Source of the DNA: Pseudomonadota bacterium
GTDB taxonomy: Bacteria > Myxococcota_A > UBA796 > GCA-2862545
Direction: 5' to 3'
Length of the DNA: 64,000 nt
NCBI GenBank assembly: GCA_947505245.1
Contig: CANNIZ010000004.1
Location: 1-64,000 of the forward strand
Positions 1-7,650 of this stretch are shown piece after piece; position 1 is the first letter of the stretch; every line of letters starts with the position of its first letter. The notes under the pieces are model-generated. The model saw nothing but the letters and a program-made list of their open reading frames with translations, was not told the origin of the DNA and searched no databases. The translations under genes were made by a program, and so were the position numbers.

Positions 1-1
1 C

Positions 2-1003
2 GTGCGCTTTCACCGCGCGTTCTCGCAGCTCCTTCGGATGTGGTCCTGGCACGCTGCCCTCCTTGGGTGGCGCCCAGATCACACGGCTGGATCAGCGGAT
101 CAACCATATTCCTCATCAAACTCGATCAAGCTGCAACTGGCAGACAGTAGCAGTTCAACGCTAACGAGGCTTTCGGAGGCCCTGCCATCTGGATTCCTCG
201 CAGCGAGTGGCGGATTCCCGACGGACCCGCCGGAATGGGAGGCGCGGTTCGTTCGACGGCTGCGCGCCGCATTCAAATATGCAAGGGAACATGCACGCTC
301 GCTGACAAAGGCACTTAGCCGGGACTACTTTTCGTTGCAAGAGGCCCGTCAGTTGTCTGCGGTTGCTGACGGTTGCTGGGCGATTCTGGACAAGAATGGC
401 GTTATCCGCGATCACAGTCCGTACCTTTTGACGCTCGCGGCATCGCGCACGACCTTACGAGGACGACCATTGGAAGTAATCTGCGATGACGAGACCCGAA
501 CGCGCCTTCGCCGCGTGGCGTTCACTCATCGGGCATCCATGGAGAAGGTTACCTGCTACCTCCGCTTTATTGGCGGTCCACATGTGGGGGGCGGGCCCGT
601 GGTGAGTGTGGTTTCGTGGCCCATACGCTCACCACGATCGGTGCCTGACGATAACAGCGGCTCTATCGTGTTTCTGGATGCACCAATTTCGCGCGGGACC
701 AGCATTGACGAGCAAGTCCGCATTCCATCCCCGCTACTCGTGCGGTTGGATGACCTCTTAGAGCCGGACCTGATTCGCGCCGGCACGCGAGCCGTCTCCG
801 CTGCGTTCCTGGCGGCGACGGTGCTTTCGATCGGCGCAAGCGCTGTTTTCGCGACGGCGCTTGGCGGAACGGCTGGCGCCACAGGTATCGTCGCTGGTGT
901 CGTTTTGGCGTTTCAGTGGGGTGGCCTGTTTGGGGCATCTCGCGACCTGTTGAAAGCGTTGCCACGGGCAGCACGCACCGCGCTGCCATCGTCAGCGGAG
1001 TGA
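2..1003 (+). CDS. Hypothetical protein, PAS-like fold plus C-terminal membrane hairpin (5' end uncertain)
   Basis: An open frame of at least 333 residues is read from a GTG at the very edge of the window, so the true start may lie upstream. Around residues 112-215 the pattern resembles a PAS sensor domain (AILDKNGVIRDHSPYLL followed by a strand-rich stretch). Residues about 265-325 form two hydrophobic segments rich in Ala and Gly (AFLAATVLSIGASAVFATAL). No kinase or cyclase output domain is visible. The next gene, also a membrane protein, starts 33 nt downstream, so the two may be co-transcribed. The PAS assignment is by pattern only. Confidence 0.55.
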   Translation: MRFHRAFSQLLRMWSWHAALLGWRPDHTAGSADQPYSSSNSIKLQLADSSSSTLTRLSEALPSGFLAASGGFPTDPPEWEARFVRRLRAAFKYAREHARSLTKALSRDYFSLQEARQLSAVADGCWAILDKNGVIRDHSPYLLTLAASRTTLRGRPLEVICDDETRTRLRRVAFTHRASMEKVTCYLRFIGGPHVGGGPVVSVVSWPIRSPRSVPDDNSGSIVFLDAPISRGTSIDEQVRIPSPLLVRLDDLLEPDLIRAGTRAVSAAFLAATVLSIGASAVFATALGGTAGATGIVAGVVLAFQWGGLFGASRDLLKALPRAARTALPSSAE

Positions 1004-1036
1004 GGCGATGCACAACTCCATTGACGAGACGCAAGC

Positions 1037-1639
1037 GTGCTAGCAGCCACCATCTATGTTGCGATCGTTGGCGGAGTAACGGCCGCGATCGCTGCCTATT
1101 TCTTCTGGCACATTTTTGGTCACCAGACCCAAAATCTCGGCGAACTGCTTAGGTCAGTTGGCTCCGCCAGCAATGTTGCCATCGCCAGGCTCTCAGTCGT
1201 TTTGGTTATCGTGGTGCTCATAGGCCTTGGTGCGCACGAAGCTGCTGGTGGGCATATAGGCGAGGTTGTCGGCATCGCTGTTTTCACGCTGTTCTTTCTC
1301 GTGATGTCAATCTTGGGATTATTTGCAGCAGAAGCGTGCGAACCAGTCATCGCGCTTATCCGGGCACTTGCACAGCGCGCCGTTGAGTCAATCGGCGCCA
1401 AGACCAAGACGGACTCGCAACCGAAAACTGACCCACGATCGGCGCAGGGTGCTCTCGGCACGAGCCTAGAGCATCCACCTTCTCAATCACGAGACCCGCA
1501 GAGGGTGGATCATGCGGATTCATCCAACTATCTTGAACAATCGCCCGCCCAGGCTGGGACCGAGGCCATTCAAGACGAGCCTAGTGTGGATTTTGGCATG
1601 GCTTCTGCGACAAGCGATCATCGTGCCCCTCCGAAGTAG
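1037..1639 (+). CDS. Small membrane protein of unknown function
   Basis: A 200-residue protein starts at GTG. It has three clear hydrophobic helices at roughly residues 2-24, 50-68 and 77-100. A long polar tail of about 95 residues, rich in Ser, Pro, Gln and Asp, is probably disordered. I recognise no family. It follows the PAS-like membrane protein on the same strand, and the spacing suggests a shared transcript. A convergent small gene with its own terminator lies immediately downstream. Confidence 0.5.
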   Translation: MLAATIYVAIVGGVTAAIAAYFFWHIFGHQTQNLGELLRSVGSASNVAIARLSVVLVIVVLIGLGAHEAAGGHIGEVVGIAVFTLFFLVMSILGLFAAEACEPVIALIRALAQRAVESIGAKTKTDSQPKTDPRSAQGALGTSLEHPPSQSRDPQRVDHADSSNYLEQSPAQAGTEAIQDEPSVDFGMASATSDHRAPPK

Positions 1640-1660
1640 GAAGCACAATTGGCACGACTC

Positions 1661-1693
1661 CAAAAAAATGGGGTAGCCGCGTCATGGCTACCC
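1661..1693 (-). terminator. Rho-independent terminator of the 67-aa gene
   Basis: Read on the minus strand, an 8-bp perfect stem (1686-1693 pairing with 1671-1678, GGGTAGCC against GGCTACCC) has a 7-nt loop and is followed by a run of seven T (complement of A at 1662-1668). It begins 10 nt after the stop codon of the minus-strand gene ending at 1703, so it is oriented for that gene and supports its being expressed. Confidence 0.8.
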
Positions 1694-1702
1694 TCGTTCG
1701 TT

Positions 1703-1906
1703 TCAACGTGCCGTGTCGCACGGCACTTGCGGGGCTTGTCCCATCCCAGTGAGTGCAATGAGAATGCACGCCACATGTGGGGACACGGCCAGCACGAGGA
1801 ACGTTCGAGGAACGTTCGCATACAGATTTTCGTCAGAGTAAGCAATGATCAGGGCGAATATTGCGCACGCCGAGACTCCGCAGATGATGTTTAGTCGTTG
1901 TGGCAT
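1703..1906 (-). CDS. Small two-TM membrane protein
   Basis: A 67-residue protein starting at ATG 1906. On the minus strand a strong Shine-Dalgarno (GGAGGT) sits about 8 nt before the start, which decides it over longer in-frame extensions. Two hydrophobic segments (residues 7-23 and 36-53) are separated by a short polar loop (YSDENLYANVPR). A textbook intrinsic terminator lies just downstream. I recognise no family. A good ribosome binding site, coherent topology and own terminator make it a likely real gene although it is short. Confidence 0.6.
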   Translation of the reverse strand: MPQRLNIICGVSACAIFALIIAYSDENLYANVPRTFLVLAVSPHVACILIALTGMGQAPQVPCDTAR

Positions 1907-2280
1907 AACCTTTGACCTCCCCAGGACGCGCTGCGTAGGTCCGACGAGACCTAATGCTGGGCGTGCTACCACCTGGGGATGTCACAGGGCTGCTCATTCG
2001 TAACAATCCCAGGTTACAACCTCTGGCGTCGAAGCACAAGAATAGCGTCCTATCGTATTGAGAAGACCATGTCATTTTTTCGCATTACGTGGACGATACG
2101 CGGGCGACCTGGGCCGTCGCGGGTGGGTCGGGCATCCTCTTGGAATATGCGCTCAACAACGCGTTTAGCCATGCTCCTCCTCGTCCTCTGGCGCCGTCGA
2201 TCCAGGGGACAACCGTCGTTGACTGAGCGTCAGGCCGTCCCGTACGCTAGAACCGCCTCTATTCTTCATTCATCGGACCT
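1907..2280. other. Intergenic stretch before the serine recombinase
   Basis: It probably holds the divergent promoters for the small membrane gene (minus) and the recombinase (plus). I see no convincing coding frame. An open frame across 1979-2284 has no composition or start signal typical of a gene. One promoter-like pair near its right end is listed separately. Confidence 0.5.
2219..2248 (+). promoter_or_regulatory. Candidate sigma-70-type promoter for the serine recombinase
   Basis: TTGACT at 2219-2224 and TACGCT at 2243-2248 are separated by 18 nt, giving a predicted transcript start about 25 nt before the recombinase ATG. The -35 is good (5 of 6), the -10 is weak (3 of 6). Confidence 0.3.
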
Positions 2281-3804
2281 ATGACCACGCAAGCCGTGGC
2301 GTATATCCGTGTGTCCTCCGAGGGGCAGATGAATTCCGGGTACTCCATGCCACAGCAAGAGAACCGCATCCGCGACTTCGCGGCGTCCAACGGTCTCGAT
2401 GTCGTGGCCTGGTTCAGTGAGGCGCGCTCCGCGAAGCCCAACGCGAAGCGCCCCGAGTGGAACAAGATGATGGCGCTCTGTCGCGAGCGTCCTGACATCA
2501 AGGTCGCGCTCGTATACAAAGACAACCGGGCGACGCGCAACCTGACCGACTTCGCGGCCCTCGACGAGGGTCTCGGCGTCCGCCTCATCGCCGTCGACGA
2601 CCCGCTCCCGAACACCCCACGCGGGCGGTTCAACCAGGTCGTCGGGATCGCCGGGGGACGCCAGTTCCTCGAAGACCTGTCCGAGTGGGTCACCCTTGGC
2701 ATGCGCGGCAAGTTCGAAGCCGGCGGCATCGTCACCAAGGCGCCCATCGGCTACCGCAACGTCGCCCGTGGCGCCGCCGCCACCGGGTCGGCTCGCCGGA
2801 GCACGGTGATCGTCGACGAGGCGAAGGCCCTCATCGTGCAGCGCGCGTTTGAGCGATATGCGACGGGCGACTTCAGCCTGTTCGACATCTCCCTCCTGAT
2901 GGCCGAGGAAGGCCACCTGAACCGCAAGGGAAAATACGTCCTGCCCGACAACGTCCGGGACATGTTCCAGAACCCGACGTACATCGGCATGACCCGCTGG
3001 CACGGCGAGGTTCGGCCAGGTCTCCATCCGCCGCTCGTCTCCGCCGAGCTGTTCGACCGCGTCAACAAGACGCTCGTCGAGCGCCGCCGGGAGCCCGGCG
3101 AGAAGGGCAGTAAGACCTACCTGCTCCGCGGTCTTCTTCGGTGCGACGCCTGCGGTGGTTCCATGACCGCCGAAACGAAGACGCGCGGGAGCTACTACCA
3201 CTGCTTCCAGACGCCGGGTGCGCCCAAATGCACCGTGCCCTGGTCGCGGGTCGACGACCTCGACCGGCAGATGGCCCTCCTCGTTGAGGACATCCGGCTG
3301 CCACCCGAGCGTGCGGTCAAGATCCTCGGCACCCTCCGCGCGAGGTCGGCCGATGTTGAACGCGAGCGCCAGACCCGCCTGTCGATGATCGCCAAGCGCC
3401 TCCCTGACGTGGCGGACGAGCTGGACCGCCTCGTCACCGCCTACGCCGCCGGGAAGATTCCTGACCGGCCGTACCTGGCGGTGAAGGACGAGTTGGTTCT
3501 CGAGACCGCGCGCCTGACCGAAGAACGCAATCGTCTGAACGCCGGTGGTGAAGACCGCCCTGCGGAAGCCGAACGTGCCGTCCGAAAGGCGACGGACCTG
3601 GCCACCCGGTTCGCCGAGGCCCATTCCGTCGCCGACAAGAAGGCCGTCCTGACCACGTTCATTCGCCGAATCCACGTACAAGGCAAGGTCCTTGTCCGAA
3701 TTGAGTACCACGAACCCTACCAACTGCTCCTCGGAAGCGCCGCACATGCGGCGCTTGGAGACGATACCGTGCGGGCGCTTTTGGGCCTGACGAACGCGAC
3801 CTGA
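2281..3804 (+). CDS. Large serine recombinase (site-specific integrase/resolvase family)
   Basis: 507 residues. The N-terminal resolvase catalytic domain (about 5-150) has the AYIRVSSEGQ signature with nucleophile Ser12 and basic active-site residues in KDNRATRN (about 80-87). A recombinase domain follows (about 160-270). A zinc ribbon has Cys288, Cys291, Cys308 and Cys317, and a coiled-coil-like C-terminal region ends the protein. This is the architecture of large serine integrases of phages and integrative elements, which join attP and attB without host factors. The gene is GC-rich compared with its neighbours, consistent with separate arrival. No directionality factor is recognised beside it. 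Its start has no obvious Shine-Dalgarno. Confidence 0.93.
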   Translation: MTTQAVAYIRVSSEGQMNSGYSMPQQENRIRDFAASNGLDVVAWFSEARSAKPNAKRPEWNKMMALCRERPDIKVALVYKDNRATRNLTDFAALDEGLGVRLIAVDDPLPNTPRGRFNQVVGIAGGRQFLEDLSEWVTLGMRGKFEAGGIVTKAPIGYRNVARGAAATGSARRSTVIVDEAKALIVQRAFERYATGDFSLFDISLLMAEEGHLNRKGKYVLPDNVRDMFQNPTYIGMTRWHGEVRPGLHPPLVSAELFDRVNKTLVERRREPGEKGSKTYLLRGLLRCDACGGSMTAETKTRGSYYHCFQTPGAPKCTVPWSRVDDLDRQMALLVEDIRLPPERAVKILGTLRARSADVERERQTRLSMIAKRLPDVADELDRLVTAYAAGKIPDRPYLAVKDELVLETARLTEERNRLNAGGEDRPAEAERAVRKATDLATRFAEAHSVADKKAVLTTFIRRIHVQGKVLVRIEYHEPYQLLLGSAAHAALGDDTVRALLGLTNAT

Positions 3805-4434
3805 CGGACGAGATGTATCATTCTACACACGTCATCCTCCCGTCGAAGTTCGTCGTCTCTCGCGCACCACAGATTGTCACTTAGAACACACGGAAACGCC
3901 CAAGAAACACGCCTTTCGCGACCCCGCGAGAGGCGTGTTTCGTTGCCGCCTGAAGAGGCCGGAGAGAGTTGGTGTGGATAACTCGGCGGGGAAACAACGT
4001 TCTCTGCGGCGTGTCCGTTTGGTCCTGACGCGCCCCCACCCGGCGTCGTACCGTTGTCCCATTCGTAACACGACAATATGGCTCCACAACCGGCCATAAT
4101 CTGGGTAGAGCGCCCTTCTGACGAAAGTTTCGCGGGTCGAGCCATTGGCCGATTCTACGAAAATGCCGATTTATCTGTGACGACGATCGAACGAAGCCCA
4201 ACAATTCGCTGTCCACACGTGGGTTTCGCGTTGAATGGCTAACAATTCGCCGGATCTTGATGAAGTGTTCCGTCATGCACGGGAATATCGGAGCACGATT
4301 CTGAGATTGTGTTCTGTTCACCGCCGTCGACGGGCAGACGGCACCCTGGTACGGGGCGCCCGAGCAGCCGAAAACATCGTCAACGACTTGTGTCTCCCTA
4401 CCTTCACGCGCATACTCTCGCCGCGGGGTGATGA
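3805..4434. other. Non-coding stretch with hairpin copy A
   Basis: No convincing gene. It holds hairpin copy A (3884-3940) with its trailing DnaA-box-like word (3973-3981). An open frame at 4235-4516 overlaps the start of the next gene and lacks a clear ribosome binding site, so I do not call it. Confidence 0.5.
3884..3981. repeat. Copy A of a duplicated terminator-like hairpin element
   Basis: The 57-nt core (3884-3940) starts GAACACACGGAAA and contains a 16-bp hairpin (3905-3920 pairing with 3925-3940, one G-T wobble) with loop ACCC. About 33 nt later is TGTGGATAA (3973-3981). The same arrangement recurs at 7407-7503 with compensatory changes in the stem. Copy A follows the serine recombinase stop by 79 nt and may act as its terminator, although the T-run is short. 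Confidence 0.7.
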
Positions 4435-5187
4435 ATGTTGCTTGGCGTGCTACTTTTTGCGATCGAGCCCAGCTATGCTCTTACTTGGTCTCGCGAGCTT
4501 TCCTTCGACGAGATGATCAACGGCTCTTCTTTGGCGTTCCGTGGAACCGTCTTGACTGTGGAATACGACGTCGTCGTCGATGAAGCCGGGACAAAACACC
4601 CGTTTACCGTGATTTCTATTGCGAGCGACTTGTGCTATGTGGGCTGCACATCAGGCGAGACCCTCGTGCTTCGCCAGATCGGTGGGCGCTCCGAATCGGG
4701 AGAGTTTGAATTGTTTCCTGGGCTTGTCGATTGGCACGTTGGCGACCGCGTCGCGTCCTTTTCCAACGACACCGAACAGCCGTTGGGCGGCACCCTACAG
4801 GGGGAACGCACGTTTTTTCGAATTGCATTTTCACCTGATGGTTCTATTCCGCTGGTCTTCGATCATTCGTTTGGCGCTATCATGCGCCATCACGCACCTG
4901 GACAGCCGGCTATCCACTGTTCGCCGAGCGCGACCGACAGGGGCCATTGTACAACGCTTACTGAAGGTGGTCTGGATGTTGCCGTAGACTACGACGACAA
5001 GGGGCGGCCGATGGTTGGCAACGCTCAGGAGTATCACAACGGTGGATCCTCTCAAGGTTCGCTTACTCTAGCGGAGTTCGACACGATGGTTGTTTCCAGG
5101 ACCATCTATCAACCACCCTCGCCGCCACAACGCATTCTCGACAACCAATCTTTCGCGCAGGAGTATGCAGATGCTCTCCGGAAATAG
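4435..5187 (+). CDS. Secreted protein of unknown function
   Basis: 250 residues, ATG start. The N-terminus (MLLGVLLFAIEPSYA) looks like a short signal peptide with cleavage after Ala15. The mature part has a strand-rich region containing CYVGCTSGE, suggestive of a disulphide, but no family I recognise. The stop overlaps the start of the downstream metzincin gene by 17 nt, so the two are translationally coupled. It may be a partner, inhibitor or substrate of that protease. That role is inferred only from the arrangement. Confidence 0.7.
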   Translation: MLLGVLLFAIEPSYALTWSRELSFDEMINGSSLAFRGTVLTVEYDVVVDEAGTKHPFTVISIASDLCYVGCTSGETLVLRQIGGRSESGEFELFPGLVDWHVGDRVASFSNDTEQPLGGTLQGERTFFRIAFSPDGSIPLVFDHSFGAIMRHHAPGQPAIHCSPSATDRGHCTTLTEGGLDVAVDYDDKGRPMVGNAQEYHNGGSSQGSLTLAEFDTMVVSRTIYQPPSPPQRILDNQSFAQEYADALRK

Positions 5188-6508
5188 TCGCGCCGCAACG
5201 ATTGCTACATTCTGCGGCCTTTTCGCCCTCGCTTCTCCCAGAGTGGCACTTGCTTACGAAGTCGCCACGAGCACGTGTCCAGGCGGGCTAACTTGGGCTA
5301 ACCCGGACGTGCCGTACGACCTGAATGCTACTACCTTCCCGGGCGGTTTGTTCCAATTTGCGCAGTTTGCGGACGCCGTTGCCGACACCGCAGTTGTGCT
5401 CAATGGTGTGCACGGGACAGAGTTTGCGGTGAACTGGTCGGGTGTCATCAATTACAACTGGAATCCATCCGTTGCTGACAACCGGAACGACGTTGGTTTT
5501 CCAGCGGACAACACGCCTCTGGGAGGTGCTCTTGCCATGACGAGGGTACGTGGCACCGGATGCACGATGTCCGAATTCGATTTGCTGGTTCGTCCGACTG
5601 GCGCATTCAATCCGGAAGACACCTCGGTATCCATTCCGTGGGTGTATGGCTCCCCGGAGCAAAACGGCACATTCTATTATTTCAATCCAAACTACTACCG
5701 TGGCACAAGCGGCACGTACGAGTCCGCCGATGTTAGGCCGGTGCTGTTACATGAGTTTCTGCACGTCGCTGGACTGCAACACTCGGATACTTCCTACGCG
5801 TTCATGAACACCTCTCGGATGCCGTATTCGAACGACGAGGATCCTGATGCCCGCCTTCAGCCCTTGCCCGATGATCGTGAGGGTCTTCGGGCTTTGTACC
5901 CACTACCACTAGACCGCGAGCGGGACGTGGCGGTCCTTACGACCTGGTACGATAGATTTCAGATCAGCCCGGGCGGTGATTCCGGGCTGCTGGCTGTAGC
6001 CAAGAACAACTGTCAACCATCTGGCGGACTGGTGTGGCGCAGTGACGACCCAGCCACCACAACACTCGATGAAAGTTTCGGTCTGAACCTGTCTGAGCGA
6101 ACCTGTGGCCTCAATGTGGGGACTGCCATGGGTGCTGTCACAAACCTATGTGCGGGCGCTGTGGTTCGCACGCGAATCTCCATCGTGAACTACGGCAACC
6201 TGCGTGATGAGCCGGTGACCATCGAAGGATGGTATTCGCTTGACGATCAACTGGACACCACGGTCGACTACAAGTCCCCAGATGTTTACGCCTCGACAAT
6301 CTGTGTTCAATGCAGCTTCCGGCAGGGGCGCGTTTTTCACATTCCATCGAGCATCCCTCAGAACCAGTCCTACTATTTGATTCCTCGGATTGTGACTCAA
6401 GTCCGACAGGGAGGCATGCTCCTCGCGCATGAGCAAAGTACGAGGAATAACTGGATGCCGTTCTTTGATCGAGTGGGCGTCGGGGGTGTTTCTTGCGTAA
6501 TGCAGTAG
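5171..6508 (+). CDS. Secreted metzincin-type zinc metallopeptidase
   Basis: 445 residues from ATG 5171. AGGAG lies 7 nt before this ATG, against only 2 nt before an ATG at 5165. A signal peptide (residues 1-28, ending ASPRVALA) is followed by a catalytic region with HEFLHVAGLQH at 194-204, the extended HExxHxxGxxH zinc site of metzincins. A Met-turn-like SRMPYSN lies about 16 residues later, close to the expected distance. The C-terminal ~190 residues are strand-rich with several Cys and may form an accessory domain. It overlaps both the upstream secreted protein and the downstream lipoprotein, so all three are probably made together. The substrate is unknown. Confidence 0.85.
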   Translation: MLSGNSRAATIATFCGLFALASPRVALAYEVATSTCPGGLTWANPDVPYDLNATTFPGGLFQFAQFADAVADTAVVLNGVHGTEFAVNWSGVINYNWNPSVADNRNDVGFPADNTPLGGALAMTRVRGTGCTMSEFDLLVRPTGAFNPEDTSVSIPWVYGSPEQNGTFYYFNPNYYRGTSGTYESADVRPVLLHEFLHVAGLQHSDTSYAFMNTSRMPYSNDEDPDARLQPLPDDREGLRALYPLPLDRERDVAVLTTWYDRFQISPGGDSGLLAVAKNNCQPSGGLVWRSDDPATTTLDESFGLNLSERTCGLNVGTAMGAVTNLCAGAVVRTRISIVNYGNLRDEPVTIEGWYSLDDQLDTTVDYKSPDVYASTICVQCSFRQGRVFHIPSSIPQNQSYYLIPRIVTQVRQGGMLLAHEQSTRNNWMPFFDRVGVGGVSCVMQ

Positions 6509-6957
6509 GTCTTTGCTGTGCACTCGCCCTTGTGGGCGGCTGTGCGACCGTGGAGGAAGCTGATCCACTGCGCAATTGCGTTACTACTTTCGCACCCTCG
6601 GAGGGGTTTGGTTACATGGTAGACGTTGGCGCCGGTGCAAGAAATACGTTGACCGCGGACGCGGACTTGGAAGCACTGTGTGACGCAAACGGCTGTGTGC
6701 CGGCCCACATCATGACAAGGGAAGCTGCGATGTGTGTGGCCGGGGTTTTCAATCTACCCCAACCGACAGTCGAAGGTCTTGTCTGGCGCGCCAATCTTCT
6801 GCCGTCGATTCTGGTTGGGAATGATGAGCTTTCCTGGGTGGTCGAAACCCCGGTAGAAGTTACTCCGGAACGGGAGCAGATCGAGTACGTTGAGTTCGAT
6901 GCCGTTGACGCTGATCCGTCATCACCGATCATGTTCCTGGTGACGTATTACGATTAG
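6493..6957 (+). CDS. Putative lipoprotein coupled to the metallopeptidase
   Basis: 154 residues from TTG 6493. The N-terminus (MRNAVGLCCALALVGGC) fits a lipoprotein signal with Cys17 as the lipidation site. The mature protein contains a Cys pair in LCDANGCVPAH and is otherwise acidic. No family is recognised. It overlaps the end of the protease gene by 16 nt. It may anchor or regulate the protease at the membrane, which is inference from position. The start rests on the lipobox, since a TTG start has no other support. Confidence 0.65.
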   Translation: MRNAVGLCCALALVGGCATVEEADPLRNCVTTFAPSEGFGYMVDVGAGARNTLTADADLEALCDANGCVPAHIMTREAAMCVAGVFNLPQPTVEGLVWRANLLPSILVGNDELSWVVETPVEVTPEREQIEYVEFDAVDADPSSPIMFLVTYYD

Positions 6958-7370
6958 CTTTCGGTACCGAGCATCGCGTCGATATTAGTTCGCTCGATCA
7001 ACTGCGGCAGTGGTTTCATGCCCTGCTCGGGACGACGAACCACGGGCGGATTCGATCCGCCTCGCTGGCATGGCGTTGCGCGTCCATTGGGACGCAGCAC
7101 TTGGCGTCGAGCCGCCGGTACGGTACCTATCGTTCTGCTTCCCAGGAAGAGAACAACATCTCGTGGTGCGTGCGAACGTGGTGCAGTCGCGTGAGCCTCA
7201 CGAGCCTACGACAGTTTTCGCGTGTCCGTCTGTGTCCAGTTTGTGGCCAGACCACCCTCCGGGAGGGTCAACCACCGGCAACCATCGTCAACGATCAGAC
7301 CCTCGGGATTCGGCCTTGAACCTTGCAGACCACCGCAGCCACGTGAAGGTTGAGGGTGTCGGTTGTCGGT

Positions 7371-7393
7371 TTCGATTCCCGTCGGGTCCACCA
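7371..7393 (+). other. tRNA 3'-end fragment, probable attachment-site scar
   Basis: The 23 nt comprise a T-loop (TTCGATT, 7371-7377), the T-stem 3' strand (CCCGT), an acceptor 3' strand (CGGGTCC, 7383-7389), discriminator A and encoded CCA. The bases to its left (TCGGT) do not pair with CCCGT, and no matching GGACCCG acceptor 5' strand is found upstream. The tRNA therefore stops being tRNA exactly at the T-loop. This is how an attR looks after integration into the 3' half of a tRNA gene: the intact tRNA would be at the other end of the element, outside the window. Confidence 0.65.
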
Positions 7394-7406
7394 CAAACTT
7401 TTGTTC

Positions 7407-7503
7407 GAACACACGGAAAGGCCTTAGAAACAGGCCCTTCGCCATGATGGCGAGGGGCTTGTTTTGTTGTGCTCGGGCGCAGTGGCAACTGGGTTGTGGA
7501 CAA
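7407..7503. repeat. Copy B of the duplicated hairpin element
   Basis: The core 7407-7464 shares GAACACACGGAAA with copy A and folds into a 16-bp stem (7428-7443 with 7449-7464, two G-T wobbles, loop ATGAT) followed by a T-rich stretch. TGTGGACAA follows at 7495-7503. It starts 14 nt after the CCA of the tRNA fragment, so it is plausibly that tRNA gene's native terminator carried along as part of the attachment region. Confidence 0.7.
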
Positions 7504-7583
7504 CTGCGACTGCATGGCAAACTGTTTCCGTACGGAAACACTCGAAACTGGCGGATTATTTGGACTAAATCGCTGACAGCTTC

Positions 7584-7614
7584 TTGACATGCTGAGCGTT
7601 CGCTTGGCGATAGA
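7584..7614 (+). promoter_or_regulatory. Candidate promoter of the array operon
   Basis: A perfect TTGACA at 7584-7589 is followed 19 nt later by GATAGA (7609-7614), a weak -10 match. The position, 37 nt ahead of the first array gene, is right for the operon, but the spacing is long, so this could be a different sigma class or chance. Confidence 0.3.
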
Positions 7615-7626
7615 CGGAGGCACGAA

Positions 7627-7647
7627 ATGTCTCGGCACGGAGAGTGA
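7627..7647 (+). CDS. Possible six-codon leader peptide
   Basis: ATG 7627 opens a mini-frame encoding MSRHGE and stops at 7645-7647, three nt before the first array gene. It has the best Shine-Dalgarno of the region (CGGAGG, about 7 nt upstream), better than that of the array gene itself. It could load ribosomes for the downstream start by coupling. Its reality rests only on spacing and the ribosome binding site. Confidence 0.3.
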   Translation: MSRHGE

Positions 7648-7650
7648 CGG

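Larger units (their letters stand above)
6958..7626. other. Non-coding stretch with tRNA fragment and hairpin copy B
   Basis: I see no credible gene here. The stretch contains a tRNA 3' fragment (7371-7393), hairpin copy B with its TGTGGACAA word (7407-7503) and a promoter-like pair (7584-7614) ahead of the array operon. An open frame at 7010-7447 runs through the tRNA fragment and hairpin and has Arg/Pro-rich out-of-frame composition, so it is rejected. Confidence 0.6.

Noticed and set aside
4235..4516. 93-codon frame before the secreted protein
   Set aside because: Overlaps the next gene's signal peptide by 82 nt, has no ribosome binding site, and the product shows no coherent pattern.
7297..7393. 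A complete tRNA (possibly long, class II or Sec type)
   Set aside because: Only 5 of 7 acceptor pairs can be formed with the upstream sequence, no D-arm or anticodon stem fits, and the T-stem does not pair. Only the 3' 23 nt are tRNA-like.
7010..7447. 145-codon frame across the tRNA fragment
   Set aside because: Runs through the att-like scar and the hairpin and has out-of-frame composition.
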